Both the position numbers and the translations under genes were made by a program. Positions 1 through 11,060 of a stretch of DNA of 64,000 bases are shown here, in pieces (position 1 is the stretch's first letter; the number at the start of each line of letters is the position of its first letter). The DNA lies in contig CATNEN010000002.1 of assembly GCA_950097015.1 (NCBI GenBank), positions 7,282,501 through 7,346,500 of the forward strand, given 5' to 3'. This DNA comes from Macrostomum hystrix (Eukaryota > Platyhelminthes > Macrostomidae). Below the pieces are notes generated by a model. It saw only the letters and a program-made list of their open reading frames with translations. It did not search any database and had not been told where the DNA came from.

Positions 1-1604
1 GAAATATTTTTATACCTTTTAGCCTAGACTGTGCTGGGGTGCAAAAAGGCCTGGGATTTTCCTGCAATTTACGCCTTTGAGGGCCAACCTCACAGACCTG
101 AAATCTGAGCACAGGCACTAGGCCAACGAAAATTAATTAATGAGAACTCATGACCGCTTAGCTGCTTCACCGCAACCTCTTGAACCAGACAATGCTAGGC
201 AATGTCTAGGGTCGCACTTCACCAGATTCAAGAAAATGTCCTTTTTATCTCGGATTTGACTGCATCAGCTACCGTGAGCCAGACAAGGCTATCACAGTCC
301 AAAGAAAAGACTGGCAGTCGCTGTCCCAAGTGGTTGAGCTGGCTCCTACTCTCCGCGGGAACAGTCTCATGGCCCGATTGTACTCCAAGCATTGAGTGGC
401 TTCAATAGTCACGAAAGTGGCAATCACAAGTGCGCATTACGCGGGTCGCGAGACACTTTTATCGACTACAAGAATGAAACTGTTCTCCCACCCTTGTCCC
501 AGGCCAGTCAAGTCAACGAGTCTGACTAGATTTGAGTAGTGCTTCTAGGAATAGTCTGTCCGTTAAAGGTAGAAAAAAACTAAAATTGAATGGTTTTGGA
601 GCAGAAGATCGATGCTTAAAAAACACGGACTTGAGAAATGTTGTGTGCACAATCTTAACTTACCATTTACCCTGCTTGCCTTGCCATGTGTATTTGTGCA
701 CCTGGACCAGGTGTTCAACGCGGCGGCGTCGGTTATATAGAGATGAAAAGCTGCGATCTATGATGCCCCAGAATATTGGGCAATGGCACTGCATCGCAAC
801 TTGGTAGGAAACAAGAGATTAGTTGGGATTCTGTGGGTCCAACTGTCGCGCCCGTGCTTGCCGATCAGTTTTAGTGTCTAGTTTAGGTTTACACTGGCTA
901 AAAAGGAAGATCAACAACTCAACTGCTCGATTGAAAGTGCGTTTTTTTATAAAGAGGCTTTGCACTCGGGATTTGGGAATGCGTGAAAATTAAAAACAAG
1001 CTTGAGGCTAACTCAGTTGGTAAGAGTTTTGGACACTGACTGAGATATCTGCAGTTCGAATCTCGAGTGGAATCTTAATCTCAATCATTGAACCAGACAT
1101 TTTAACTCCAAGACTGTACTTTGTTTTTGGATGCGGCAACGCAACAACCGCAGCCACTGGCTGTACATTTGACCCGATTATGCTAGCCGTAACTTCTATC
1201 CTTCCATTTTTCTATTTATTTATGTCTATGGTAAGAAATAGCTTTGAAAAAATATAGGCATCTGTGACTGCGTACTTTTCTCTTTATAATTATGAAACTG
1301 TCGTAACATTCATAGTCTATGGCGAAATCTAGTTTGTATCGAAACTTGCATAGCATGCATGGCTATCTTTCTATTTGCTAACCCTTCCAAGTATAAGCAA
1401 ATAAACTGATTAGTCTAATAATCTGGTTTAGATTTTCTTAAAATTTTGTTCCAATAATGCTGTACTGAGGCACGTCTCGTGACTTAATTAATGTCGTTTT
1501 TATCTTTTGTCTACATAGCATTTATTTGGTATATGATGGCAAAATAATGTACGCATACTGTACGCATAAAACACGTTCAGTGAACATTTATACCTTTCAA
1601 TTTA
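1..1604. other. Intergenic, no gene seen
   Basis: No convincing coding region; the open frames here are short and unlike any family I recognise. Positions 63-100 match the middle of the SINE family described at 33914-34250 (the 'acgcctttgagggccaacct' segment), so this is a SINE fragment on the + strand. Positions 1005-1075 look tRNA-derived: an A-box-like 'taactcagttggtaagag' is followed by a B-box-like 'agttcgaatctc', but the arms do not pair as a tRNA gene, so it is probably an old SINE head. Confidence 0.4.
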
Positions 1605-1608
1605 GGAT

Positions 1609-1807
1609 GCGATGTGCGTCAACCCCTCCACTTATGACGCGATGTACATCAACCCCTCCACTTATGACGCGATGTACATCAACCCCTCCACTTATGACGC
1701 GATGTACATCAACCCCTCCACTTATGACGCAATGTACAATCAAACCCTCCTATTATGGCGCAATGTGTATTTCAAACCAATTTGCGTCAACCCTTCACTT
1801 ATGACGT
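1609..1807. repeat. Short minisatellite, 30-bp unit
   Basis: About four near-perfect 30-bp units containing 'catcaacccctccacttatg', followed by two degenerate copies reaching about 1807. Overlapping open frames here exist only because the unit length is a multiple of three. Confidence 0.85.
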
Positions 1808-2626
1808 AAATAGTGTTTGAAGTCACGCAGCCTTATAAAGGAAAAGGGAATACGCTCGTAAATAAGTAATCTACAGTCTTATCTACCAGTCCAGGCCTCT
1901 CTTATCTGTTGCATTCAGTCCTAATTGTGGCGAATGATAAAGATAATCACGCACACTAAAGATTCGGAACTGAGTGCGAAGTTGTGATTAATAGGCAGAC
2001 AGAATGCGGAAGGAGACTCAGCTAGCAAGGTAAATGCGAAGATTGCATGAGAAGGTCGCCCCAACACAGCCAGCTTTTAAAGGTAAACCAGGCGAGTTTA
2101 GGCAAAAGTGCGAGCTATCAGGTGAGCTGTGCAGCAATTGCCAGACTTGGCCATGTGGAGAGCCTCAGAGGGTAAGAAGAGAACAGGAGGACAAGAAGAT
2201 GGATGAGAGCCAGGACCTGGCGTTAACGAGGCCTGTCAGCTGATTCGGATGTGGAACTTACCTCTACTTGCCTCTACTTATCTCTACTCATAAAGCGAGA
2301 TTGGCTTTGAGCCGCATGGCTGGACAGGTGTCACTCCGTCATCCTTCCGGGCCAGTGGGGGCAGGCCAGACGGGCTGGGGGCGGGCTACTATATATAGCA
2401 CCAGACACTGCCGACTGGTGACAGTGATTCGCCTCGGCAAACATGGATTTGATAAAAAATGCTGGCTGTGAAAATTCAATCATGCTGATGCACCGCCCGT
2501 CGGATTTAAATTAAAAATAAATTCACAACAGCTCACAGCCCTTTTTGTAGAAATTCGGCATTTTTAATACTTTTTTTCACTTCATAGCGATTTTTTCAAG
2601 AAAGAAGTCAACATTTTCGGACAATA

Positions 2627-3862
2627 TTGCCAGACACTGATAATCAGCTACCAGATGTACTGATATTCAGCTACCAGATATTGATATTCAGCTACCAGAT
2701 ACTGATAATCAGCTGCCCGATACCGATAGCCAGCTACCAGATACTGATAATCAGCTGCCAGACACTGATAATCAGCTGCCAGACACTGATAATCAGCTAC
2801 CAGACACTGATAATCAGCTACCAGATATTGATAATCAGCTGCCAGATACTGATAATCAGCTGCCAGACACTGATAATCAGCTACCAGACACTGATAATCA
2901 GCTGCCAGACACTGATAATCAGCTACCAGATACTGATAATCAGCTGCCAGACACTGATAATCAGCTACCAGACACTGATAATCAGCTACCAGACACAGAT
3001 AACCAGCTACCAGACACTGATAATCAGCTACCAGATACTGATAATCAGCTGCCAGACACTGATAATCAGCTGCCAGACACTGATAATCAGCTACCAGACA
3101 CAGATAACCAGCTACCAGACACTGATAACCAGCTACCAGACACTGATAATCAGCTACCAGACACTGATAATCAGCTACCAGATACTGATAATCAGCTACC
3201 AGATACTGATAATTAGCTACCAGATACTGATAATCAGCTACCAGATACTGATAATCAGCTACCAGATACTGATAATCAGCTGCCAGACACTGATAATCAG
3301 CTACCAGATACTGATAATCAGCTACCAGATACTGATAATCAGCTGCCAGATACCGATAGCCAGCTACCAGATACTGATAATCAGCTACCAGATGTACTGA
3401 TATTCAGCTACCAGATATTGATATTCAGCTACCAGATACTGATAATCAGCTGCCCGATACCGATAGCCAGCTACCAGATACTGATAATCAGCTGCCAGAC
3501 ACTGATAATCAGCTGCCAGACACTGATAATCAGCTACCAGACACTGATAATCAGCTACCAGATACTGATAATCAGCTACCAGATATTGATAATCAGCTAC
3601 CAGATACTGATAATCAGCTACCAGACACTGATAATCAGCTGCCAGACACTGATAATCAGCTACCAGATACTGATAATCAGCTGCCAGACACTGATAATCA
3701 GCTGCCAGACACTGATAATCAGCTACCAGACACTGATAATCAGCTACCAGATACTGATAATCAGCTACCAGATACTGATAATCAGCTACCAGACACTGAT
3801 AATCAGCTACCAGACACAGATAATCAGCTACCAGATGTACTGACACTCAGCTACCAGAATTT
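2627..3862. repeat. Minisatellite, 21-bp unit, about 59 copies
   Basis: Units share 'ctgataatcagctaccaga', with variants ctacc/ctgcc and acact/atact. A 23-bp variant containing 'gatgtactgat' starts at 2654, 3391 and 3834. The first two are 737 bp apart (34 x 21 + 23) and are followed by the same rare variants ('gcccgataccgatagcc'), so a roughly 740-bp block has been duplicated as a higher-order repeat. Open frames on both strands are periodicity artefacts. Confidence 0.95.
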
Positions 3863-4979
3863 CAACACTCTTTATTAATCAGTTTGAAACCAGTCTGCAG
3901 TTATTTTACACCCCAAAATCTGTCACAGCAAGCTTCCAAAAGGCGCCACTGTAGATTCATGAGCATTCCATCCAAAACAGCTCTACTCCAACTCATCCTG
4001 GTGTGTTATCTGCTAAAAGCTTTTCAACATGCAACCACATGAAGGCCTTCCTATTATGGCCTGCACCTAACTGAGTGCTCAAATGAGTGCTCAACTGAGC
4101 GAACAGCGAATCGGTAGCTCCCAGTCAAATGAATTAATTATTGTTAATGCTGGAAGAGACTGAATGCCTCTGTTGCTGCTCTCAGATAGTAATTCAATAT
4201 ACCGCATCCAGACAGCTGTGCAGTACGACGGCTCGCTCGATGCAGTCAGTGCCGAGTGCACTGTCGAGGCAATGACCGAGGCAACACCCCCCCCGAGGGA
4301 CAGCGCAATGGTCTGTAGGGATCTGTTGCACTTGTCTGCATTTGTTAGCCTTCAAACTCGGCTATGTAAAAAGGGCTAACAGGCGGAGACAGTCATCAGT
4401 GGATGTTAGACCAGTTCTGAAGTTTCTTCAGAAAATTTGATAAAATTCTGAAATCCGAACAACGTCAATTCACCCCTTTTAGATGGCTGGGTGTGATAAA
4501 ATTATTGTGCATTTCGGGGGACAAACGATTCTGATATGGAAAATCTAGTCTGCGGCCAGCACGGAATCCCACGGGATTCTTCCCTATCCAAAAGGTACGT
4601 TTCTGAGAAAGTTTGAAAAGTTGTGCTAATTTCCTGTGGCTCAGCCGGCCCCTCCACTTGGCTCTCTCCTCACCACTGTACCCCCCGCTCTCGATTGGCA
4701 TTCTCCTCGAAGTGCCAGGGCGCGACGCTGTGGCCTCTGAGGTCGCCATCGACCTGCTGGGCGCTGCATTCAGCATTCTCGCCTTCCGAATTTCAATTTT
4801 GATTCTAAGCCTCCCCCGGCCTGAGAGACTCTAGCCGGGGCTGCGCGGAACTGATCCCCAGGTCGCAGCCATTGGCCCAAACGCGTGGCCCAATCACAGC
4901 GGACTGACTTCAACAGGAATTTTAGCCCAGTTCAGGACTTCAAAAATACAATCGATGCGGCTGGAGCAACTCCTACAGG
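3863..4979. other. Intergenic upstream of GPCR
   Basis: No recognisable gene. Positions 4640-4900 are GC-rich with several CpGs, unlike the AT-rich DNA around them, and may be the proximal regulatory region of the receptor gene downstream. A 103-codon minus-strand frame at 4465-4776 lies in this GC-rich part but has no family resemblance. Confidence 0.4.
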
Positions 4980-4987
4980 GTATATAG
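4980..4987 (+). promoter_or_regulatory. TATA box of the GPCR gene
   Basis: 'gtatatag' lies 70-77 bp upstream of the preferred ATG at 5057. A start site 25-30 bp downstream would be near 5010. That leaves the earlier in-frame ATG at 4997 outside the transcript and makes 5057 the first usable start codon. Confidence 0.5.
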
Positions 4988-5056
4988 AACACTTGCATGG
5001 GCCAGACAGACACGTACACACAGGACCACCAGAACAACTTTCGTGGCAAATTCAGC

Positions 5057-6409
5057 ATGAACGCCAGCGACGTGATCGATACTGACCCGATGATGTCCGG
5101 GGACAGCGAACGGCTCTACCGCCAGCTGCTGCTGCCGTCCTACATCCTGAGCCTCTGCGTCTCGCTGGCCGCGCTGCTGTCTCTGGTCTTCACCCTGTGG
5201 ATCTTCGCGAGGAAGCGCGACGCTACAGCCGGTGCCAGAGGCATGGTGCTGCTGATCGTCACAGGCCTATTCACCGCCGCCGCACTCACCATCCTGCACG
5301 TCAGCAGCATCTACGGCCTGACTAGCGCCGGCGGCCCCGACTCCGCCGAGAACTCCAGCGTCGTAGCTAGCGCGCCGTCGTCGTCCATGGTGATGTTCGC
5401 AGATGCGCAGTACCTGGTGACCAACGCCAGCCTCCTGCTGCGCAACTGGTGGGTCACCTTCCTCACCGGCATCCGCTTCATTGTGATCCTCTTTCCGCTG
5501 CACGTCCCGGAGATCCTCACGCGGCGCCGCCAGTCTGTGGCTTTCGCTCTCATTCTCTGCCTCTCCATAGCCATCAGCGTGGTGAGGCATGTCGAAGAGA
5601 AGGCCTGCAGCTCGGTGGGGAACCAGACCGACCAGCAGGCTCAGCAGGCCTCTTGTGAGCGCTTCATTCTGTTCTTCTTCGTCATGCAGACCGGAATTCC
5701 AGTGCCGGCGGTGCTGGTGCTGTCTGTGGCTCTCGCAGTCCACCTCTGCGCCGCCAGGGAGCCGTCGGACGCGTCTACCGCGGCGGGCTACGTGCGACGC
5801 TCGGAATCGACTGTCTCGTCGAATGTGATCTCGACGAACTCGGCTGCCACGGTGGGCGCCGCCTGGCGGCAGCAGCACCAGCACGCGGCCTCTTCAGTGC
5901 TGAAGAACCGAGGCCGCTGCAGAAAGCGCAAGGCGACGAGAATTCTGCTGGTCCTGGCTGCCACCTTCACCGTGCTCGAGTTGCCGACCTTCGTCTACTT
6001 CATCATGCTGCACTTCTTCCCGGACGTTCGCAGCTCGAGCCGGGTCAAGGGCCAGCTGATCTTCTCCGGCTTCAACGCGCTGATTACTTTGGACACACTC
6101 GCAAACTTCTTCATCTTCTTTGTGTTCTCGGACTCGTTCAAGCGCGAAGTTCAGAACTGCTTCAGGCGCCGACTGCAGCTCCCTGAGCTCTGCCGCTGCA
6201 GAGACAAACGCCAACGGCTGCGGAACCTTCGCGATGGCGGCGTCGGCGGCCGCAGCTTCGGTGGCGCTGCCGAAGGCCTCGGCAGAGGCGGCGACGCTCT
6301 CGTCAGCAGCGTCAGCAACGGAGGCGGCGACCTCGACCTGGCTATTGTGGCGGACCATTCGCTGCCTGCGCCGACAGCAATGCCTGAACTGTATCCTTTA
6401 CGGGACTGA
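5057..6409 (+). CDS. Rhodopsin-like (class A) G protein-coupled receptor, orphan
   Basis: Single-exon gene, 450 residues from the ATG at 5057; an in-frame ATG at 4997 lies only about 10 bp past the TATA box and is probably not transcribed. Seven hydrophobic segments are visible at about residues 25-50, 62-88, 119-143, 160-176, 203-231, 300-322 and 335-362, with a long basic/serine-rich third intracellular loop and a Gly/Ala-rich tail. NASD and NSS sequons lie in extracellular parts, and a Cys pair in loop 2 region (CSS...CERF). At the end of helix 3 the DRY motif is replaced by IRF followed by 'ILFPL'; helix 7 has 'DTLANFFIFF' where NPxxY is usual. The topology supports a plasma-membrane receptor; ligand and G protein cannot be told. 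Such degenerate motifs are typical of lineage-specific invertebrate peptide-receptor-like orphans. Confidence 0.8.
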   Translation: MNASDVIDTDPMMSGDSERLYRQLLLPSYILSLCVSLAALLSLVFTLWIFARKRDATAGARGMVLLIVTGLFTAAALTILHVSSIYGLTSAGGPDSAENSSVVASAPSSSMVMFADAQYLVTNASLLLRNWWVTFLTGIRFIVILFPLHVPEILTRRRQSVAFALILCLSIAISVVRHVEEKACSSVGNQTDQQAQQASCERFILFFFVMQTGIPVPAVLVLSVALAVHLCAAREPSDASTAAGYVRRSESTVSSNVISTNSAATVGAAWRQQHQHAASSVLKNRGRCRKRKATRILLVLAATFTVLELPTFVYFIMLHFFPDVRSSSRVKGQLIFSGFNALITLDTLANFFIFFVFSDSFKREVQNCFRRRLQLPELCRCRDKRQRLRNLRDGGVGGRSFGGAAEGLGRGGDALVSSVSNGGGDLDLAIVADHSLPAPTAMPELYPLRD

Positions 6410-6464
6410 CTCGCAGTTGAAAATCTCCTGGTACACAAATCATTTCGCACTTTACTGTATTGAC

Positions 6465-6578
6465 TGACCGACTGACTGACTGACTGACTGACTGACTGAC
6501 TGACTGACTGACTGACTGACTAACTGACTGACTCACTCACTCACTCACTCACTCACTCACTCACTCACTCACTCACTC
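6465..6578. repeat. Compound tetranucleotide microsatellite
   Basis: (ctga)n runs to about 6526 and changes directly into (cact)n to 6578. It lies 56 bp after the GPCR stop codon and so probably within its 3' UTR. Confidence 0.95.
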
Positions 6579-6599
6579 AAATTAATATACTTCTTTTTG

Positions 6600-7282
6600 T
6601 ACAGGACCATGTGTCAGCAAGCAGTAATTCTAAACTTGCGCGCCCTGCTGCATCGGAAAGATATTCCAGTAGTGTACAACTGTAGTCGGGATCGGTATAT
6701 GATCACGTTGGAGATTTTCATTGAATATACTAGCTTTTGAAGGCCATTTTCACCTCTTATTTTTTAAGCGATATATTGTAGACCTGCATACCTGGAAATC
6801 ATATTCTTGTCCACCGGTTTTATATTATCTGTCTAAAAGATTTTCGCAAAAATGCTGCTCAGAGTAAAATAGCAATTTCAGTTCCACCCAATGTGGCATC
6901 CACAGCCTGAAATACAATGGCATTAGTAATGCTTCGGCTATTGTAAAGAAAACTGTTAGTTGAATCGCAAATTCAAGACTTTAATAATATAAATCTTCAG
7001 AGTTATACTCTAGCCTATAAGCCATAAATCCTCACACATTTTTGGCCCTCAGAGAATAAAGATAAGAAACTCCAATGCCGTTGCCGAGAGACAATGTGTC
7101 AGAACAATCTCGGATCTTAAAGTAACTTAAACCGATTTATTAATACAGCCAGAACTTTCTTAAGGATTATTGACGACACAAATTTGTCTCGGCTACGTGT
7201 GTTAAGCACCTGGTCGAAGTGTGCCAATCAACGCGTGGGGCTTTGTGTCTGGGTAGCAGTGCCATAAGGAGCTGGCAAAGTG
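6600..7282. other. Intergenic, no gene seen
   Basis: AT-rich DNA without supported genes. A possible polyadenylation hexamer (aataaa) occurs near 7056, more than 600 bp from the GPCR stop, too far to assign with confidence. Confidence 0.4.
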
Positions 7283-9216
7283 GCAAAATTTATTTGGTTT
7301 TCAATTGTTGTGGCAACTTCCATTTGGTTTCCAGTTGTAACATCTATATAAATTTGGTTTCCAGTTGCAGTATCTACATCAATTCGGTTTTCAGTTGTAG
7401 CATCTACATAAATTTGGTTTCCAGTTGTAGTATCTACATCAATTGGTTTCCAGTTGTAGTATCTACATCAATTTGGTTTCCAGTTGTAGTATCTACATCA
7501 ATTTGGTTTCCAGTTGTAGTATCTACATCAATTTGGTTTCCAGTTGTAGTATCTACATCCATTTGGTTTCCAGTTGTAGTATCTACATCAATTTGGTTTC
7601 CAGTTGTAGTATCTACATCAATTTGGTTTCCAGTTGTAGTATCTACATCAATTTGGTTTCCAGTTGTAGCATCTACATCAATTTGGTTTCCAGTTGTAGC
7701 ATCTACATAAATTTGGTTTCCAGTTGTAGCATCTACATCAATTTGGTTTCCAGTTGTAGTATCTACATCAATTTGGTTTCCAGTTGTAGTATCTACATCA
7801 ATTTGGTTTCCAGTTGTAGTATCTACATCAATTTGGTTTCCAGTTGTAGTATCTACATCAATTTGGTTTCCAGTTGTAGTATCTACATCAATTTGGTTTC
7901 CAGTTGTAGTATCTACATCAATTTCGTTCCAGTTGTAGTATCTACATCAATTTGGTTTCCAGTTGTAGTATCTACATCAATTTGGGTTCCAGTTGTAGTA
8001 TCTACATCAATTGGTTTCCAGTTGTAGTATCTACATCAATTTCGTTCCAGTTGTAGTATCTACATCAATTGGTTTCCAGTTGTAGTATCTACATCAATTT
8101 GGTTTCCAGTTGTAGCATCTACATAAATTTGGTTACCAGTTGTAGCATCTACATAAATTTGGTTTCCAGTTGTAGCATCTACATCAATTTGGTTTCCAGT
8201 TGTAGTATCTACATCAATTTGGTTTCCAGTTGTAGTATCTACATCAATTTGGTTTCCAGTTGTAGTATCTACATCAATTTGGTTTCCAGTTGTAGTATCT
8301 ACATCAATTTGGTTTCCAGTTGTAGTATCTACATCAATTTGGTTTCCAGTTGTAGTATCTACATCAATTTGGTTTCCAGTTGTAGTATCTACATCAATTT
8401 GGTTTTCAGTTGTAGTATCTACATCAATTTGGTTTCCAGTTGTAGTATCTAAATCAATTTCGTTCCAGTTGTAGTATCTAAATCAATTTCGTTCCAGTTG
8501 TAGTATCTACATCAATTTGGTTTCCAGTTGTAGTATCTACATCAATTGGTTTCCAGTTGTAGTATCTAAATCAATTTGGTTTCCAGTTGTAGTATCTACA
8601 TCAATTTGGTTCCAGTTGTAGCATCTACATAAATTTGGTTTCCAGTTGTAGTATCTACATCCATTTGGTTTCCAGTTGTAGTATCTACATCAATTTGGTT
8701 TCCAGTTGTAGTATCTACATCAATTTGGTTTCCAGTTGTAGTATCTACATAAATTTGATTTCCAGTTGTAGTATTTACATCCATTTGGTTTCCAGTTGTA
8801 GTATCTACATCAATTTGGTTTCCAGTTGTAGTATCTACATCAATTTGGTTTCCAGTTGTAGTATCTACATCAATTTGGTTTCCAGTTGTAGTATCTAAAT
8901 CAATTTGGTTTCCAGTTGTAGTATCTACATAAATTTGGTTTCCAGTTGTAGTATCTACATCCATTTGGTTTCCAGTTGTAGTATCTACATCAATTTGGTT
9001 TCCAGTTGTAGTATCTACATCAATTTGGTTTCCAGTTGTAGTATCTACATAAATTTGATTTCCAGTTGTAGTATTTACATCCATTTGGTTTCCAGTTGTA
9101 GTATCTACATCAATTTGGTTTCCAGTTGTAGTATCTACATCAATTTGGTTTCCAGTTGTAGTATCTACATCAATTTGGTTTCCAGTTGTAGTATTTACAT
9201 CCATCTGGTTTCGAAT
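7283..9216. repeat. Minisatellite, 30-bp unit, about 64 copies
   Basis: Units share 'ttccagttgtagtatctaca'. Units at 7921-8090 and 8450-8620 carry 1-bp deletions that break the 30-bp phase. Blocks 8641-8880 and 8941-9180 match almost base for base at a 300-bp offset (10 units), including rare variants (gtatttacatcc, aatttgatt), so a higher-order repeat exists. The right edge merges into the minus-strand ORF at 8596-9291. Confidence 0.95.
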
Positions 9217-9291
9217 CTCATTGACAATCTTGTTAGAAATTGTAAGCAAAAGCAATGTAGCAAAAAGCACCAAAAACTCTAAAAAATCCAT
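8596..9291 (-). CDS. Candidate secreted Thr-rich repeat protein (tentative)
   Basis: Read on the minus strand from an ATG in unique DNA at 9291, the frame gives a hydrophobic start resembling a signal peptide (MDFLEFLVLFATLLLLTISN), a short charged stretch, then about 20 tandem 10-residue repeats of the type NQIDVDTTTG. Some units read DVNTTTG, creating N-glycosylation sequons; Thr runs could be O-glycosylated. The frame stops at 8596 where a unit has lost one T, giving 231 residues. The plain alternative is a minisatellite with no protein: repeat variants (D/Y, I/M, D/N, T/A) are nearly all amino-acid changing, which argues against constraint. What makes it worth listing is that the hydrophobic leader sits exactly at the array edge in unique sequence. 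Confidence 0.28.
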   Translation of the reverse strand: MDFLEFLVLFATLLLLTISNKIVNEIRNQMDVNTTTGNQIDVDTTTGNQIDVDTTTGNQIDVDTTTGNQMDVNTTTGNQIYVDTTTGNQIDVDTTTGNQIDVDTTTGNQMDVDTTTGNQIYVDTTTGNQIDLDTTTGNQIDVDTTTGNQIDVDTTTGNQIDVDTTTGNQMDVNTTTGNQIYVDTTTGNQIDVDTTTGNQIDVDTTTGNQMDVDTTTGNQIYVDATTGTKLM

Positions 9292-9735
9292 TGTACAGGC
9301 TTCCAACAGCAAGCTGGGGCATTGGGACACGCACCCGACTGAAATTTGACCTCTGCGCAAATACAACCGTTCTAGAGCGGAGTGCTAGATCATGGAACAG
9401 CTGAGAACTCGGCGACTGAGGGGAATACAGACACACGAGACAGATCCTGTTGGGGGCAGGGTATGGTAGTAACCAGCTCACCCATTGAGCACTAATAAGT
9501 TAAAAATGCCTCCCTCCACCTCCATGTTAACTGTGTGTGCATGTGCTTATTGTTCCTACATATCCCATAGCGGCGGTGGCTGCTCCTAATAAAAAGGATG
9601 AGAAGGGAATGCGGAGTCCATCGCACTGTTTTATTGGTTTAGTCCAGCCTCAGGACAGATGTAATTTCATAGGGACAGAGCAGAGAGTTGCCGCCAATAA
9701 ATTATGCAGGGCAGCGGACTTAGGCAAATACCTGC

Positions 9736-9756
9736 TGCCGCTGCCGCTGCTGCTGC

Positions 9757-9823
<67 letters not shown>
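9736..9823. repeat. CTG/CAG trinucleotide repeat
   Basis: Starts with interspersed ctg and ccg, then an uninterrupted run of more than 20 ctg units, ending in ctt at about 9823. The surrounding open frame gives polyleucine and has no gene-like flanks. Confidence 0.95.
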
Positions 9824-9824
<1 letters not shown>

Positions 9825-9884
9825 CTTAATGCTCATCTTAATATAATTGGGTTAGCCGCGACTAATATTATAAGCCTTTTAACC

Positions 9885-10015
9885 CAGTAGTTGGATTTCA
9901 AAGTTCTGACCGAGAGATCGGGAGTTCGAATCTCATCTAATAGGAAGGAAATTGTATCATTAAGTCAGGCAGATCATTCACGTTGCCTCAGTTGGCCCAG
10001 CCGATAATAACTCAA
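9885..10015 (+). mobile_element. Old tRNA-derived SINE-like segment
   Basis: A B-box-like 'gggagttcgaatctc' at about 9928-9942 is followed 40-70 bp later by 'gttgcctcagttggcccag', which resembles the cctcagttcacccag stretch seen in the SINE-like copy at 37003. The head is too diverged to fold. Positions 10016-10349 beyond it hold nothing I can support. Confidence 0.25.
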
Positions 10016-10349
10016 ATTGAAAAGTTCCACATTATCTAAAACAGCTATTGGATCCATGATTCACATAGCTTTTAGAAACAAAAAATTCACGGGTCGTTAA
10101 ATGGTGGAGAGGGATAGCGGTCACCGCCGTCAGTGCTTGTGGTGCGTGGGTGTGGATCATAAATCATCAATTGGCTTAAATTCACAAAGGAAAAATTTAA
10201 TGACCAAAGTTTTAATTTATTGAGTCAAATCGGTAGAAAACTATACACTAAAGAGATACGTGGGTTTATGCCACAAAGATAATAACTTACTGTTTCCAAT
10301 CAAACCGTAAATTGTGGTTGTCGCAAAAAAAGTAATTAAACTCACGTAA

Positions 10350-10684
10350 CAGGTACTCATGTACCCACACAGGTACTCAGGTACCCAGGTACTGAGGTAC
10401 CCAGGTACTGAGGTACCCAGCTGCTCAGGTACCAAGCTACTCACGTATCCAGGTACTCATGTACCCACACAGGTACTCAGGTACCCAGGTACTGAGGTAC
10501 CCAGGTACTGAGGTACCCAGCTGCTTAGGTACCAAGCTACTCACGTATCCAGGTACTCACGTACCCAGGTACTCACGTACCCAGGTACTCACGTACCCAG
10601 GTACTCACGTACCCAGGTACTCAAGTACCCAGGTACTTAAGTACCCAGGTACTCAAGTACTCAGGTACTTAAGTAGCCAGGTAC
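10350..10684. repeat. Minisatellite, 16-bp unit
   Basis: Units of the type 'gtacccaggtactcac' with ctcac/tgagg/taagt variants; a block with 'caggtactcatgtaccc' occurs twice (about 10350 and 10451). The array abuts the RNase H fragment at 10685. Confidence 0.9.
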
Positions 10685-11060
10685 TTGCACCACCCTGGCA
10701 ACGAAATGGCCGACGGCCTAGCCAAGGCCGGTTCGGGGTCGCTTTTTGGCCCCTGCCTGGAGTCTCCAGAATCCACCCCGTCACCGTCGTCACCTCTTGG
10801 ATTAACCAGTGGGTGGCCTCGAAGCACAAGGACAGGTGGATCAACACCGACGATTTATCGGCAGTCTTGCGCTGCTGTTCCCTGCTTGGACTCAATCGCA
10901 GGGACATCAGGGAGTCACAATGGCCCTCTCTGGCCATGGCTGTTTCGCTAGGCTCTCCGATGTTTTCAGAGGCCTGAAAATATCTTTCAGCTCGTTTGAT
11001 ACCTAAGGGACACCGGACGAGCAACTCTCCACCTCCTGGGCCCTCGGCATCAACAGAACC
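10685..11060 (+). mobile_element. Decayed non-LTR retrotransposon fragment (RNase H end)
   Basis: The translation at 10688 contains [15 protein letters not shown], the C-terminal signature of the RNase H domain in non-LTR retrotransposons (usual form GNExADxLAkxG). After a frameshift the next frame reads on with [14 protein letters not shown], the Trp-rich spacer seen after this motif. A second shift gives LSGHGCF, like the LTGHG motif that follows in CR1/I-type elements. At least two frameshifts and the loss of everything upstream make it a fossil. Nothing else of the element is in the window. Confidence 0.6.

Noticed and set aside
2627-3846. Long ORFs on both strands (ISYQTLI-type repeats)
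   Set aside because: The 21-bp unit is a multiple of three and free of stops in several frames; no leader, no unique coding sequence at either end.
4465-4776. Minus-strand 103-codon ORF divergent to the GPCR
   Set aside because: No domain and no promoter; probably a by-product of GC-rich upstream DNA.
4997-5056. Upstream ATG of the GPCR (20 extra residues)
   Set aside because: It lies about 10 bp after the TATA box, ahead of the expected transcription start.
7283-9216. CRISPR-like regular spacing
   Set aside because: Contiguous tandem units with no unique spacers, in a eukaryotic gene context.
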